Below, piece by piece: positions 34,724 to 47,042 of a stretch of 64,000 nucleotides of DNA. The notes beneath the pieces were generated by a model, which worked only from the letters and a program-made list of their open reading frames with translations, ran no database searches and had not been told where the DNA came from. A program made the translations under genes and the position numbers. Source of the DNA: Rhizoclosmatium globosum (taxonomy: Eukaryota > Chytridiomycota > Chytridiomycetes > Chytridiales > Chytriomycetaceae); assembly GCA_002104985.1 (NCBI GenBank), contig MCGO01000013.1:434001-498000 (forward strand), given 5' to 3'. Position 1 is the first letter of the stretch. Each line of letters opens with the position of its first letter.

Positions 34724-37700
34724 TTATTGTTTTTGTTTCAGTTGTGCCATACGTTCAAGCGCAATGATATCGATTTTCTGCTTCACATCATCGTACTGCT
34801 TGATGATCGCTGCAAATTCTTCCTGATACAAGCCATAAAGCCGCCCTGCAACCTTACAACGAATATCAGCCGCCCGTGGAACATGCCCGAGCAGTGCCAA
34901 TTCACCAAAGAAGCTACCCTCTTCCAATGTAGCCACCACAACCTTATCAACTATTACATCGTATTTTCCAGAAACTATAAAGTACATTTCATTGCCCAGT
35001 TCACCCTTCCTACAAACATATTCCTTCTTTTTGCAGAGTCGAATATGCAAAGCGTTCGCAATTTGGGATTGAAACAAGTCGTCACGGCCGTCTCCAGTTT
35101 CGCGTTGTAGAAACGGTACTCGTTTTATGATTCCCTTCAATGCAATCAAGTTAAAAGCCTGTTGATCCTTTGCACTTCGTCCACCCTTCATAAATTTGGC
35201 TGCAGCTCCATTTTTCATAAGCTCATCTAAATCCGCTAATTCATCGTCGTGAACTGTTCCATAGGCTCTATCTTGCAAAATCGCTTTCACTCGCCCCTTT
35301 TCGCCAATCTTCAAGTGGCCATGGAATAAGTCTTTGGTGAGTAAATCTTCGCCATACATAACTTTAGTAGATCCGAGCTCTTCAATCGCTTTGGATGTGG
35401 TCACGTCACAGACATCGTCTTCCTGCTCCCCGGCTTTCATTCCGAGAGCAAGCATTTCAGACGCATCCATTGCGAAACGGATTGGATTTCGCAGGGCTCG
35501 ACGTGCTCGACGGTATGCGTGGTGGTGTAATCCCATCTGAGCCATAAACCTTTTTGGTTATGAGTTTGGTGGTTAAGACTTTGAATAAGAGCTTACCACC
35601 AAAGAATCTCAAACAGTTTAACCATACAGCAAACAATTGAGCTGAGTGTTGATAGCCAGACACCGAGTTCTGGAATTTCAAGAAGTCCAGCACCTGCATA
35701 TCCGTAATAGTCACAGTCCACTGTTTCCCCAGTGCCATACTGCATCATTGCAAAATGTGCCGACGCTCCAATGGCAGTCGCAACTCCCTGAAATGTATAA
35801 GCAGTGTGATAATATCCATCAGGAAACGTTCCCTCCGAAAAAAGGTTACAAAATGTTGCTCCTTGTGACGGATAATAAGCCGCATTGCTCAACATCAAAA
35901 GAACAGTTTCTTGAACCAATGGCAAGGCCTGATACTTGTCAGGATAGCTTTGAAACGCAGCATGAGCGTCCGTAGTATACTGCTTAATAGAAGTTGGCTG
36001 TTCCGCGTGAAACCCGCCATTAGGACTTCTAACACTCTGCACCTGCCCATTCGTAACCATCTGCCACTGATCCGCCACAAAATTAAACGCAACCTCGCCA
36101 TGCGACATTGTCAACAGACTCGAACAAATTTGAACCATAGTCGTATTCACAAGCACATCCCCACGATCGTCCCATACACTCCCCGGCGGCATAGTAAGCG
36201 CGATTTCGAGAAACATGGATCGATCATCGGATTCAATAAGCGTTGCATTCACGAGCGTTGCGAGCCCATAATCAAGAGTCGGGGCTGGTGTTCCGTTATC
36301 GCAAACAACTTGAATTACGTAGACCGGACCGCTGCTTTGGATTTGGAAGGTTTCGAACGGGTCTGACAACGGCCAACCTGCCCACCCTCCCAAAAGCCCA
36401 TCAGCAAGAGGTAATCCGTAATTATATACTTCTGCGAAATCAACGTCTCCTTGAATATAGTTTTGAGGGTCTATGCCTTTTGGTAGGACTGCATTTGTGT
36501 ACATGGGTGGTTGGCACAAGTCTGTTTTGATTTTTGTTTGGACGGGTTTCCAGGTGAACGAGATACTACTGCTAATGACAATAACGTCCGCAATCAGCTC
36601 GATTAATGAGCTCGCAAATGTAACGCTGTGCGCTGGTGCATGAGATCCATGAATCCAAAAATCGCCAAGCTCTAGCATGGTGATATGCCCGCGAACTAAA
36701 TTTCCTGCAGCGATTGACGTTGTGACGATGCTCGAGATGGTGTGTGAAGCGTTGTGAGCAATGAGTGTCATACCAATCACGAAGATCTGCAAAAAGTTGT
36801 ACACCCAGATACCCGGCATCACAGTTGTGATTGTAATGATGAAAACTACAATCTAAAAACAAACTCTTTTAGTTGCACCAAAAACAAAGGTTTTCCGTTT
36901 CGTCTTACCAATGTGATATGAGCCATCAAAACAACAATTAAGCAAACGAGAAGTTTGACACGGTCACTAGCAATAATGCCAATAAAACTGATGAAAACCG
37001 ATGATTCCATTAGTTTTGCTTGTCGCTCGAATAACCACTGGATAACAGGATGATATTTCGCTGGTGGTTCGATTTCTTCTTCCTTGAAATAAGCGGAATG
37101 GTCCGTCTGTGATCTTCTCAAAGAAACATAGCTGCTTGCAGCAGAGTAACCCTTTGGCTCCGGTTCAGGGACAGACCGAGTTAGCTTCTGGGGTCCGTCG
37201 TGCAATGGCATTGTGACTGTGTGGCTGTGATTTGTATTGATATTGTGGTATTGTTTTGAAACATTTGGTTGTGTTCCAGTTGCATCTCCCAATTTCACAG
37301 CCTGAATATTCTGATTTGAGATTTCTTTGATACTTGTCTCCTTTGGAATCAAAGACGATCTTCTGATGGATGTGATTGGTAGAGATAGTGGATTCTGCTG
37401 GTTTTCAGAAATGTTGGATTCATTGCTCGTGTATTTCTGTGTTTGAAAATCGGCGTATGGATCAAAATTTGGAGAGTTTTCCAACTCGATTGATGGCTGT
37501 TTTGAATGAAGGCTCATTTTACGCTTTTGAGCAAAAGTGAGCTGGGTTTGGCTGGTGTCCACATCAAGAGAGGGACGATGGGCTTGAAGAGTTGGAGACA
37601 AACTTGTATTCCTTGAATTTTCAGCTACGATGCTGTTGCTAGCTGTAAAATCAATCGATACTTTTTTCTTGGGAACAGGTGGAATGTTGAGATCATCTGA

Positions 37701-38114
37701 ACGATATACAATTTCTGCTGGGGGGAGTTGAGGGAAACTAGACTCAGATTTCTTTCCCGAAACGCCACTTGAAAAGCCGACTAGAGCTGGAGAGGTTGGC
37801 TTTGTGACCTTCATGGAGGGACTTCTGCTTCGCAATTTTCGCTGTGCCGCAAAAGAGAGTTGGTTGTCATTATCAGAATCCACTAAAGCTTGTCCAAGAC
37901 TCATTTTGCGCCTTTGAACAAAGCTCAGATTTGAATCAGCGTCAATATCAACTGTGCGAGCAGGTTCTTCTGAAGTCGCTGCCCTCAATACTTTTCGCCT
38001 CGGATTTGGAGACGCGTTTGGCGATGTTTGCTTGTAAGGATCTTGTTGCAGAAACGCCATCTGACTCGAAGTTGCCTTGTCGTCTTTAAACTTGACCTCC
38101 TTGTTTTCAGACAT
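34724..38114 (-). CDS. Multi-pass membrane protein with large middle domain and C-terminal CNBD
   Basis: Three exons (about 38114-36908, 36854-35592, 35554-34724). Residues 1-380 are polar with repeated short motifs LSFVQRRKMS / LSFAAQRKLRS / LTFAQKRKMS, possibly kinase sites. A strongly hydrophobic region follows (VKLLVCLIVVLMAHIT...VYNFLQIFVIGMTLIAHN, then LIELIADVIVISSSISF). Next is a ~280-residue loop with several N-glycosylation sequons (NAT, NTT), a last membrane segment (VWLSTLSSIVCCMVKLFEILWW), a basic stretch and one CNBD (EGSFFGELALLGHVPRAAD, with conserved Glu and Arg). No pore loop is visible. It may be a receptor gated or tuned by a cyclic nucleotide. I know no named family with this order. 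Confidence 0.75.
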
Positions 38115-38186
38115 TGGGTTGGTATTTTAGGTGTGAGGGTGATATCAAGTGGAGATTCTCCGTTTCAAAAAAGGCGTTTATGTAAA

Positions 38187-39317
38187 TCACGCGTACAATT
38201 CAATCCATCGACTTCCCAGCATCCGCAAATAAGAAATGATTTGAGTAGTGCAGACTTCGTTTTCTGAGCCATGCGTTCCACCAACCAAACAAACTGAAAC
38301 CTCCCCTCGTTCCAGTCCAGATATTTGATATTTGTCCGAGCTTTCTCGTATTCTCTCGATATTAATATCATGTGGAGGGCTATTGTATGAATATATATCC
38401 CAGTCTATAGATGTAGGAGTGGCTAGTTCTGAATCATTTTCGGGGCAGAACCCAATATTACAATCGGCAAGAAACTCAATCTTGAGGCCTTCATTGAAGA
38501 CGGCTTCGAGATATTGGCTTAAATTATTGTCGCAAGGGATATAGCGCATCCCAGGATCACCAAAATAACCTGTTCGAGAAATAGACTTTGGAAAGAGCGG
38601 TCGGTTTTCCCTGTTCTCAGGGGAACTTGAAAGTAAACTGACGACCGGATTATCGGGAGAAAACGGAGAAGGCTTCGTCTTGTTGTTTTCCAAGAGTAAA
38701 GTGACATAACCTGGATCCCACATGCTGAACCGTTTGGCAAGTTGAATTGATGAAACTGGAATCATAATAAAACATGATTTGGCGTATATTCTCACACCTC
38801 CTAAATAAAAGTATTAAAACAACTGTTTGGAAGGTATTAACAGAGGTATGAGGTACACACCTTCGATTCCAAAGTTTTCAACTGCAGTCAGTTTCACACG
38901 AGCAACACCGATCAGTTCCTTTCCATCTCTTGCTCGTACAGCGATTTCAGAAACCATACCATCAATTACGAGCGAAGTTGCGCTATATGGCAAGCTTTCC
39001 CCATTCTTGGAAGAAGATATCTTGAGTCTTGTTTGTAGGATTCTTTCCAGAACCCAATCGGCGAGAGTACCACGACTAAAGCTTCTAAGATAAAGCGAAG
39101 TCGAAAATACTCGAGATATAAGTCGTGAAGATATTCCCTGAACTGAGTCGAGAAACTCTTTGACTGAGTCAAATCGTGTAAATCGATGCAAAGGATCGTC
39201 GCCATGGATGACTTGCGAGAATCGACGCGTAAGAAGGCGTAGTTTCAGTACAGTTGCAAATGGAAGGAATTGTAGGATGTTGCTGATAGTTTCCGTCGGG
39301 AGATTCGACAGAGACAT
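38187..39317 (-). CDS. F-box protein without LRRs
   Basis: Two exons joined across about 38857-38798, GIEG joining GVRIYAKS. Residues 1-45 are a clear F-box (LSNLPTETISNILQFLPFATVLKLRLLTRRF). The remaining ~320 residues have no repeats I recognise and include a segment rich in aromatic and acidic residues, and they end with SYLRMLGSRWIELYA. F-box presence suggests an SCF substrate receptor with an unknown recognition domain. It is not related to the LRR family beyond the F-box. Confidence 0.75.
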
Positions 39318-39427
39318 TTGAACGGTGTCTCAAGTGTCAGAAAACAATGGAGAAATAGTCATTCTCAAGTCCAAGCAATCACAGAAGAATAGTATTCAGA
39401 ACAGTTTGTTGTTTTTTCGACACCAAA

Positions 39428-40959
39428 ATGCTCAACACTTTGGCCCAACCGCCAAAGGACTTTGAGGCAAGTTAAGCCCTTCTCGCGTGGGATAGCATCA
39501 AAGCGAAAGCAGTTTAATGCTCTGGCTACCCCCCTGAGCCCTAACTAACCAACTCACCAACGCACAACCAACCAACCAACCAACGAACCAACCAGGTCTC
39601 GTCGCCGCCAACCGACGGCATTTCGGATCTTTCGTTCTCGCCGGCCGCCGATCTTCTCGCAGCCTCGTCGTTCGACAACCAGGTGAACCCCGGCGAAGCG
39701 ACCAACAACTGCGAATACTGTCACTAACACACTTCGAATTCGAACTAGACCCGCATTTGGGAGGTCCAGGGAAACGGAAGCACAGTCCCAAAGGCCGCGA
39801 TTCAGCACGATGCCCCGTCGCTGTGCTGCACTTGGAGCAAGGTATTGTGCTTGTTGGTTGCGTGGTTTGGCTTCTAATGCTCTCTTTGCAGGATGGAACT
39901 AAGCTGTTCTCGGGAGGTGCTTGCTTGAATCAATTCATCAATTGACGACGAGTTACTGAGGCATTTATTTCTTAGGGGCTGACAAGGCTGGAAAAATGAT
40001 GGACATCACAACTGGACAAAGCAGTCAAGTTGCTGGCCACGATGCTCCTATTTCATGTGCACGATTCGTGGAAAATGTGGGAAGTCCTGGAACTATGATT
40101 GTGACGGGTAGTTGGGATAAAACTGTCAAGGTAGAGTCACTTCGCCAACCAAAAGTCTGCTTATGCTCGATTCCATAGTACTGGGACTTGAGAACTCCCA
40201 ATCCAGCATTCACTCTTCAAATGCCTGAGCGTGTATACTCGATGGACGTACAACAACCTTTGATGGTTGTGGCGACGGCCGAACGTCACCTCATGATTTA
40301 CAACCTCAACGCTCCTTCTCAAGTCTTCAAGGTGACTGCTCAGACAATTTGAATTGCTGAGATATTGATATTGAATCGGACAGCAATTGACTTCCCCGCT
40401 AAAATGGCAAACTCGTGTTGTGGCGTGTTTCCCAAACGCGACCGGATTTGCTATTGGATCTATTGAAGGACGTGTGGGAATTAAAATGGCGGAGGACAAG
40501 GATTCTGCGTTGGATTTCTCCTTCAAGTGTCATCGTGATGGTTTGTTGCAGTCTCGTTCCACAATTACTTGCTGACAGTTTCCATTGCCAGACAAGAATA
40601 ATGTGCATGCCGTGAATGCGATCTCCTTCCATCCAACATACGGAACTTTCTCGACTGCCGTAAGAATCGATTTCCGAATCAGTGGTTCTTCAAAGCACTT
40701 AAATTATTCATAGGGAGGAGACGGAACATTCAGTTTCTGGGACAAAGACTCCAAGCAACGTCTCAAACCATTCCCTGCCGTTGGCAGCAGCATCAGCGCT
40801 ACTGCTTTCAACAGAAATGGAACCATTTTCGCCTATGCTGCTAGTTATGATTGGGGCAAGGGACACGAGCACTACGCCCAGGGTACGCCCAACAAGATCT
40901 TTTTGCATGCAACCAAAGATGAAGACGTGAAACCAAAGCCAGCGAAGCCCAAGCGCTAA
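39428..40959 (+). CDS. RAE1: RAE1/Gle2 mRNA export WD40 protein
   Basis: About nine exons encode a WD40 beta-propeller that matches Rae1 along its length: KDFEVSSPPTDGISDLSFSP, TRIWEVQGNGSTVPKA, VTGSWDKTVKYWDLR, TAERHLMIYNL, a SPLKWQTR segment, FAIGSIEGRVGI, a KCHRDDKNNVHAVN segment, GTFSFWDKDSKQRLK and YAASYDWGKGHE. Rae1 binds the GLEBS motif of Nup98 at the nuclear pore and assists mRNA export and spindle assembly. The protein starts MLNTLAQPPKDFE. The first intron (39467-39595) must use a GC donor (GAG|GCAAGT) to keep the Rae1 frame. Shorter exons downstream use GT-AG. Confidence 0.93.
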
Positions 40960-41285
40960 GATAGTGTCAGCACTTTTGTGTATGTTATTTTATTTAGCTT
41001 TGTTGCAAATTGAAGAGGAGAGTCCTCCGAATAAAGAGCTTATGTATACCGTATTTTCCCTGAATTTATTACAGCGATAAAGTTGCATCGCCGCAGCCCC
41101 AAAGCATGGCCTGACTTGGTGTGGGCGAAATTGGGTGGCTCATCCTTCGATTTTTTGTCGTCCGTTCCCATAACAGTCCAAAGTCAGCCAATAGCGTTGC
41201 AACTTCGCGCTATCGTTGACAGATCTGTCTCAATTCAAACACTTGTATTGCTGGGTGCCTTGCTCTTGACTCAAATCTGATCAAT

Positions 41286-42691
41286 ATGAACCCACTGACT
41301 CGGATTGCCGAGCTTATGCTCTTCACATCCCCTGCACACCTTGAGGCTGCCATGAACCGGGATTCACATCTACCTAAAGCCTCTGATCCGAAACCGTCGC
41401 CTTTGAACCCGGATCTGGTTCTTCCGGAAGATATATATTCTGGTATACTATGGGTTCTGTTTTGGGCTGTAACTCACTTTGTTGTGTACCGTGGATTCAT
41501 TAAGGTGTGTTGTGAAGCTGTGTTGGATTATGATGAAGGTTGTGGGAGGTGCAAGGGCCTGATGAGTCCATCTGTGCCTTGCCTCAATCCGGGCTCCTCC
41601 TTTTCATTTGTCCACAAGACACAAATACTGATCACTCTCTTTCTCATTAGCCACTTTCGCATTACCTTATCCAAGATCCGGTTCAGCAAACAACGGTTTC
41701 AACCAAACAATCAACTTCAACAAAGTCAACCCCCGCCTCTGTTTCTGCCGCCGGACTGAGGAAACGAAAACATTCATCAAATGATCAGCCAGCAGAAGCA
41801 TCAGAAGTCGTTGTGGAGGAAGAAGCAGAGACCCCAGTTACATTGACGAGCGTTGAAAAAGAGCGATCAAAGCTTCAACTTGCCCTTTGGAAACTGACTG
41901 TCTATGTCATCACAGTCTGTGTTGGAGTGTACACTTTATCAACGGAAGACTGGTGGAGCACGCCAGAGCTCTACTTCAAGGGCTACCCTCACTTCACAAA
42001 GTAAGGCATTCCCCTCAACCAACCACATCCTCATTGACTCTAAACCTCGCAACTTCAGCAATATGATGAAGATCTATTACAACATTGGATTCGGAAACTA
42101 TGCCTACCAACTGTACACAATCTTTTACGAACCAAAGCAGTCCGACTTTTGGCAAATGTTCACACACCATGTGTGCACGCTGGCTGTTATGGGAGTTTCA
42201 TACTTTACAAGCTTTACTCGTATTGGAGCCGTGATTCTGCTGCTTCATGATACAGCAGATCCAATCATGGTGAGTTCCGAACTCTGCATAGTTTCACCTG
42301 AACTAAACGACTTTGATATACGTAGGAATTTGCAAAGTGTTGGTTGTACTGCAAAAGGCAAATGGTTTGTTGACCCAGATCTTCCTGATGATAATTAATG
42401 ACTCGATTTTAACAGATGGCCGATATCTTCTTTGCAATCTTTGCGCTCACATTCCTTGTAACTCGAAACTTTATTTTCCCGTACTACGTCATCAGTGCGT
42501 GTATCCCATACGGAGTGTATGAAGACGGCGAACGGATGCCACGAGGGTACTCAAAGTACTTTTGGATCTGTTTGAGTTGCTTGTGGGTTCTGCAGCTATT
42601 GAATTTGAACTGGGGATTCTTGATTATGCAAATGGTCGTGAAGGCTGTGCGAAGCGGTGGAAAGGTGGATGGAGATATCCGTGATGAATGA
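41286..42691 (+). CDS. LAG1: Ceramide synthase (TLC domain, Lag1 type)
   Basis: Five or six exons. An N-terminal membrane segment (GILWVLFWAVTHFVVYRGF) is followed by an acidic and Ser-rich cytosolic linker and LQLALWKLTVYVITVCVGVY. The Lag motif follows, with FTHHVCTLAVMGVSY and, farther on, LLLHDTADPIMEFAK: the catalytic His pair and the H-D-x-x-D-x-x-x-E core are present. A short exon (EFAKCWLYCKRQM) joins MADIFFAIFALTFLVTR. The C-terminus is hydrophobic and ends VKAVRSGGKVDGD. Function by family: acylation of sphingoid bases with acyl-CoA in the ER to make (dihydro)ceramide. The sphingolipid gene LCB3 lies 3 kb downstream. Confidence 0.92.
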
Positions 42692-43167
42692 GAGATTTGG
42701 GTTTTACTTGGAGGAGTTCTTTTTGTTTTTAGTTTTGCCTTTTCGTTGTGTTTCCATTTACTATAGAGATGTGTTTGAGGGGTTGGGGTTGAGTTGTATG
42801 TGATGGATATGTGCTAGGGGTTAATTATTTGGTTGTTGTTTATTCTCTTGCCTTAAATGAATTTCTATTGAAAGGTATTTTTATGTGAAGCCGATGGGCT
42901 TCTCTTCTTGGCGAAGAACATCAAGGCTGTCGAACCTGATGCACATAATTATGTTGCATTCCAACCAAATTCAACAGTTGTATGTGAAAGCGTAGTGGTT
43001 CGATAACTAGAGCTTGTCAATTAATACTAAAATAAAGTAAATTTGGATGAAATGGTTTCCATTTTTGAGTAGTCGAACCTGACCGTGGTGAAGAACATCA
43101 AAGCCATTTTGTTTCTTACCACAGAAACGCGCTTATACTTTCAAATACTTACAAGTCCACTCGCCAT
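42692..43167. other. Intergenic, AT-rich
   Basis: 476 bp between the ceramide synthase stop and the C2H2 gene start. It contains two imperfect copies of a GAAGAACATCAA(A/G)G-type string (near 42915 and 43090), both followed by sequence of low complexity. No gene or RNA recognised. Confidence 0.4.
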
Positions 43168-44238
43168 ATGCAAAATTTTCAAGATGAACGCCAGAACCTC
43201 TACGCACCAGCTGCAGAGTCAGGGATTCTGATTTCGAATGATGACTTTGACCAAATCGAAGCACAGCTTTTGGGTGCGTTGTATCAACCGCAGCGAGCAC
43301 AAGTTTCGTTCGTGAATCAGTCTCAAGTCCAGCCGTTTATCCTATCGGAAGCACCTTGACGCCAAGACCATTCCAGCCAGTCAACACGAGCTTTCAATCG
43401 AATGATTTGTATCCGGCACAGTCATTTTCACAGTCTATCATGGCTGCGCCTGAACAAAGCTTGGAAACTTTGCTTGCAACACCAAGTTTGAGTCATGTGC
43501 CTCCAACGGTTACGTACAGAGCTGGTATGAGCATTCTGCCAGATTCTCTTCCAGCTCAAAATTATCCGCTTCTGCTGCATCCGATGGGTCATGGGACTAG
43601 AGTACCAAATATACCTTCTCAAGTTGGAGGTTCAACAAATGACTTTGCTCTCCAAGCCATCCCAGCTAATCAAAATCAGGCGGATAACTTTCATTGGCTA
43701 TGTATACAGCCGTCTTGGTCGAAAAAGAATTCGTGCCACGACTCCTCGGCATCTTCATGTGGATCAGCCTCCGATAAAGATGAGAAATACTTTCAAGGCA
43801 TCGGCTCAAGCAGCACCTTTGATCCAGTCGAGGTAAATAACTATATTGATCTTAATTATCATAATTCTGATTATGTTTTCTTGGACAGCAGCTTCGATGC
43901 ACAAGTGTTCAGTTGTTGGATGCGGAAAGTCGTTTCCAAAGTTGGCAAATCTCAAACAACATACCCTAAAGCACACTGGTGCACTTCCGTACAAGTGTGA
44001 TTATCCTGACTGTGACAAACGCTATAACACGCGAAATCGACTCAACGTTCATCAATGCAAACACACGGGAAAGTTTCCCCATGAATGCCCAACTTGTGGC
44101 CATAAATACGCTCAAAAATGTTCCCTGAAAACGCATTTAGTCTCACATATGGATCCAGACGAGAAGCGTAGGCATTACGAGGCCTTGAAACAAAAAAGTG
44201 TTGTTTGTGCTTTGTGCAAGTTCCCTATAAAAATCTGA
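43168..44238 (+). CDS. C2H2 zinc-finger transcription factor
   Basis: Three exons. A 47-nt intron (43281-43327) and a 73-nt intron (43833-43905) bring all parts into one frame; the second joins DPVE directly to CSVVGCGKSF. Three C2H2 fingers follow (CSVVGC..H..H, CDYPDC..H..H, CPTC..H..H). A fourth begins CALCK but the frame ends at 44238. One missing base would continue it as VPYKNLKSLDQHSWTVH, completing the finger and moving the stop to about 44294. The N-terminal ~200 residues are Gln/Ser/Pro-rich, as in activation regions. Either a three-finger truncated protein or a four-finger protein with an assembly deletion. Confidence 0.82.
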
Positions 44239-44340
44239 AGAGTCTGGATCAACATTCTTGGACTGTGCATAAGGGTGCTGGAGTTGCTTTATAAAGTATT
44301 TAGTTCTCCCAAATAAACCCTTCATCAAATAACAACACCA

Positions 44341-45613
44341 ATGGATACTCAACCCTCAATTCAAGAACCTTCTCTAACTGACTTGTACCGCTTGCTTCTT
44401 CAGCTATCCACCGATGTTGCCGCTTTGAAAACCAGTCAAGCAACATTCACTCAGGCATCCAGCAGCTACAGACCATCAGACCGAACTTGCTGCGTCTTAT
44501 GAATCCCAAATCCAACATCAAAATGCTCAGATGGCTCAAAACCACAGCCAACTCCTTCAGCAACTTGAAAAGCTTAGCAATCCAACCAAAAAACATACAC
44601 CCGATTCACTAGCCTTCCCCTTGAGTTAATTCAGCATACATTGAGTTATATTCATCCCCAAATAGTCTGGAGGCTTCGTGGACTCTCCCGCGGGTTTCGA
44701 GACCTCATCTCATCGAATGAGTTTGCAAAGTGTAATCTGCAACGATTTCTTCCACCGTTGATACATCGGCAGTAAATCTGATCGAACTTATTGACGACGA
44801 TGTGACTTATATGTACGCCCCTACTCCTTATCAATCGCTCTATGCTCAAATACAACTGTCACACTTGAGATCCGTCAACTGGTCAGACACTTTTGGTATA
44901 CCGCTCCATATTCCTATTTCTTGGCTCCCGGCGTTAAGAAATCTCGTGGAACTGATTATATTTGGCTCTGGATTGATTTCAGTTATTCCTCATGAGATTG
45001 GACTTTTAACATCTTTGGAGAGACTGCTTCTTCCGAATAACTCACTGAGCGGGCCCATTCCGCCATCGATTGGGAATTTGAAATTGCTTCGAGAACTGGA
45101 TCTTTCACACAATCAGCTCACTGGAACCATACCAGACGAACTACGTTCTCTTGAAAACATCCGTATTCTTAGTTTGCATAATAATGACGATCTATTTGGC
45201 CACCTTCATGCGTTTTCAACACTCAAGTTGATTGAAAAATTGTGTGTTTTTGCGGCCAGTACAATAGGGCCGATACCAGCTGACTTTGGCGGTCTAGTTA
45301 ATCTCAAATATCTTGCACTGGGTCTTTTCGAGAATCCTGCCGTTGACACAATAATACCTCCGGAATTAGGACAACTCACACAACTTGTTGATCTCGATTT
45401 GTCTTGTTCAAGCCTTGTTGGATCTATTCCTCGTGAGTTGGGCGCTCTTGTGAATTTGGAACGACTCGATCTTCATAACAATTGGTTGGTTGGAGAGGTT
45501 CCCATTGAGTTGCTTAGGCTACCAAGATTAAGGAGCTGTCATTTGGAGGAAAAATGAGATTAACGTATTCTTTTGATGTTCCAGAGTTTTGGGACATAGA
45601 TCATTCAGTGTGA
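44341..45613 (+). pseudogene. F-box/LRR gene with five frame breaks
   Basis: All parts of the LRR family appear in order but in shifting frames. They are MDTQPSIQEPSLTDLYRLL (coiled coil), GIQQLQT, HQTELAASYESQ...LEKLSNPTKKH, YTRFTSLPLELIQHTLSYIHP (F-box), then TVDTSAVNLIELIDD, TPYQSLYAQ, LRRs from about 44930, LRSCHLEE and LTYSFDVPEFW with a stop at 45613. Breaks fall near 44450, 44475, 44598, 44757 and 45553. Every one equals one missing base; for example CATACACC should be CATTACACC. Sequence between breaks is well conserved, with no large deletion. True pseudogene or intact gene damaged by assembly errors; I cannot decide from sequence alone. Confidence 0.6.
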
Positions 45614-45628
45614 TAATCAGGATAAGTT

Positions 45629-47038
45629 TTAATACGTCGTGCAGCAAGAATAAAATGCCATGAGGTCAAATAATCGAGGAATAACATCTACAGCTAATAT
45701 TATGAGAAAGAAGAACACAGTCATTTCAGAAACTTGCTCGTTGGTAAACCTGTGGTATATGAAATTTGCCACCTTTATGTATCTTTCTTGTTTCACCTTT
45801 CTGGCAGTATTTGAGTTGCTGGGAAAGAGCTGTTGTAAGCGCCTTGTCATTTCGTTCTTCACAATGGTTCGTGCCAGAAAGAGGACAAACAACCCAATTA
45901 AGAGCCGTCGAATCATAATCATGCCCAAATTCGTTGTTGAGTAAAAAGGTATTCCGATACGCTCGGAACCAAGCAGAGAAGGGTTGCTGAACGTTCCATA
46001 TCGATGCCAATATGCAATAAAAGCTCCTGCCAAAACTGAAACACACGCGAATGAATCTTCAAAACACGGACAATGATGAATAGGATCTGGATGAGAGTAC
46101 ACAACGAGTGGTATGAGGAGCATGACAGAAATTATTTGGATGAGGCTGGTTGTGAGGAGCCATGAGTGTATGTATGGGAAGGTCATGACCCAAATCGCCG
46201 ATATAGCAGTTCCAAGAGTCCAACCGCCAAACACATCCAGCCATGAATGCATCCCGACAATTCTCGAGTAGTTCCCAGAAAGAGTGGGTAAAGCGCCCAC
46301 AGGTATCGGGCGTATCCAACTGGGCTGAACGCAAACATAATGGCAGCAATACTGGCTGCGTTTGTGGAATGCGTAGAGGGTAGCCCGAATTCGAATGACG
46401 TCTGTCCTTCTGCTCTTGCCTCTCGTTTGACTCCTTTTGGACCAAGGGACGAGGTAGACTGAACAGATCTTTCAATGCTGATGATACGATTACACCAATC
46501 ATCAGAACGGCTATGATTGAGAGAGCTAGAGGCTTAGGGTTGTTCCAGGACTGAAGAAAAGCGGGGGAAGTGTGAGGACAAAGAATTCAGTTGCTCCCAA
46601 GAACGCAGCTTGTTGACATAAGGCAGTGACTTTCGGCGGTATATAAGATTGCAATCGAGCGATGCCAATACTTTGCTGCTCGATAACTAGCAGTAAGGCA
46701 GTGCGAGTGTGTTCAAGCATCTTCATGGCTTCTGATGAGGTTTTTGTTGGGTTTTTGGTCAAGGATGTTGACAAATGTCCACCAGGGATCGGATCGCAGG
46801 TTAATAAGTCACTCGCCACTGTTTTAAGTTTCTTATTCCCTATGTTACGTTGGCTCAATATCCTGAAAGGTTTGACACTGTAGTTGGATTGACGCCTCGC
46901 ATATGGGAAGATTTCTGAAGACAGTTTTATTAATCTCGTCGGCTTTCTCGTAACTTCATTTTGCGGATTATTCACTGTCTTTTTGGAGAGGCTTGCCGGC
47001 AGCAAAATTGATCTCAAAATTTGTTCTCTTTTCTGCAT
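45629..47038 (-). CDS. LCB3: Sphingoid long-chain base-1-phosphate phosphatase (LCB3/SGPP type)
   Basis: PAP2-superfamily lipid phosphatase. The three catalytic motifs are present: K-x6-R-P (KDLFSLPRP), PSTH (FEFGLPSTHSTN) and SR..GMHSWLD. The diagnostic downstream block HPDPIHHCPCFEDSFA is characteristic of Lcb3/SGPP. A C-terminal set of membrane segments follows. Family role: dephosphorylates dihydrosphingosine-1-phosphate in the ER, feeding ceramide synthesis. Three frame changes, near 46540, 46440 and 46282, are needed to follow the homology, all equivalent to one missing base. Together they return to the starting frame. Start uncertain: Met at 47038 is preferred over 47068 because the latter overlaps the divergent transporter. 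Confidence 0.82.
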
Positions 47039-47042
47039 GCTG

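Noticed and set aside
43281..43905. Frame breaks in the first half of the C2H2 gene
   Set aside because: Two short GT-AG introns (47 and 73 nt) restore one frame, so only the fourth-finger break remains.
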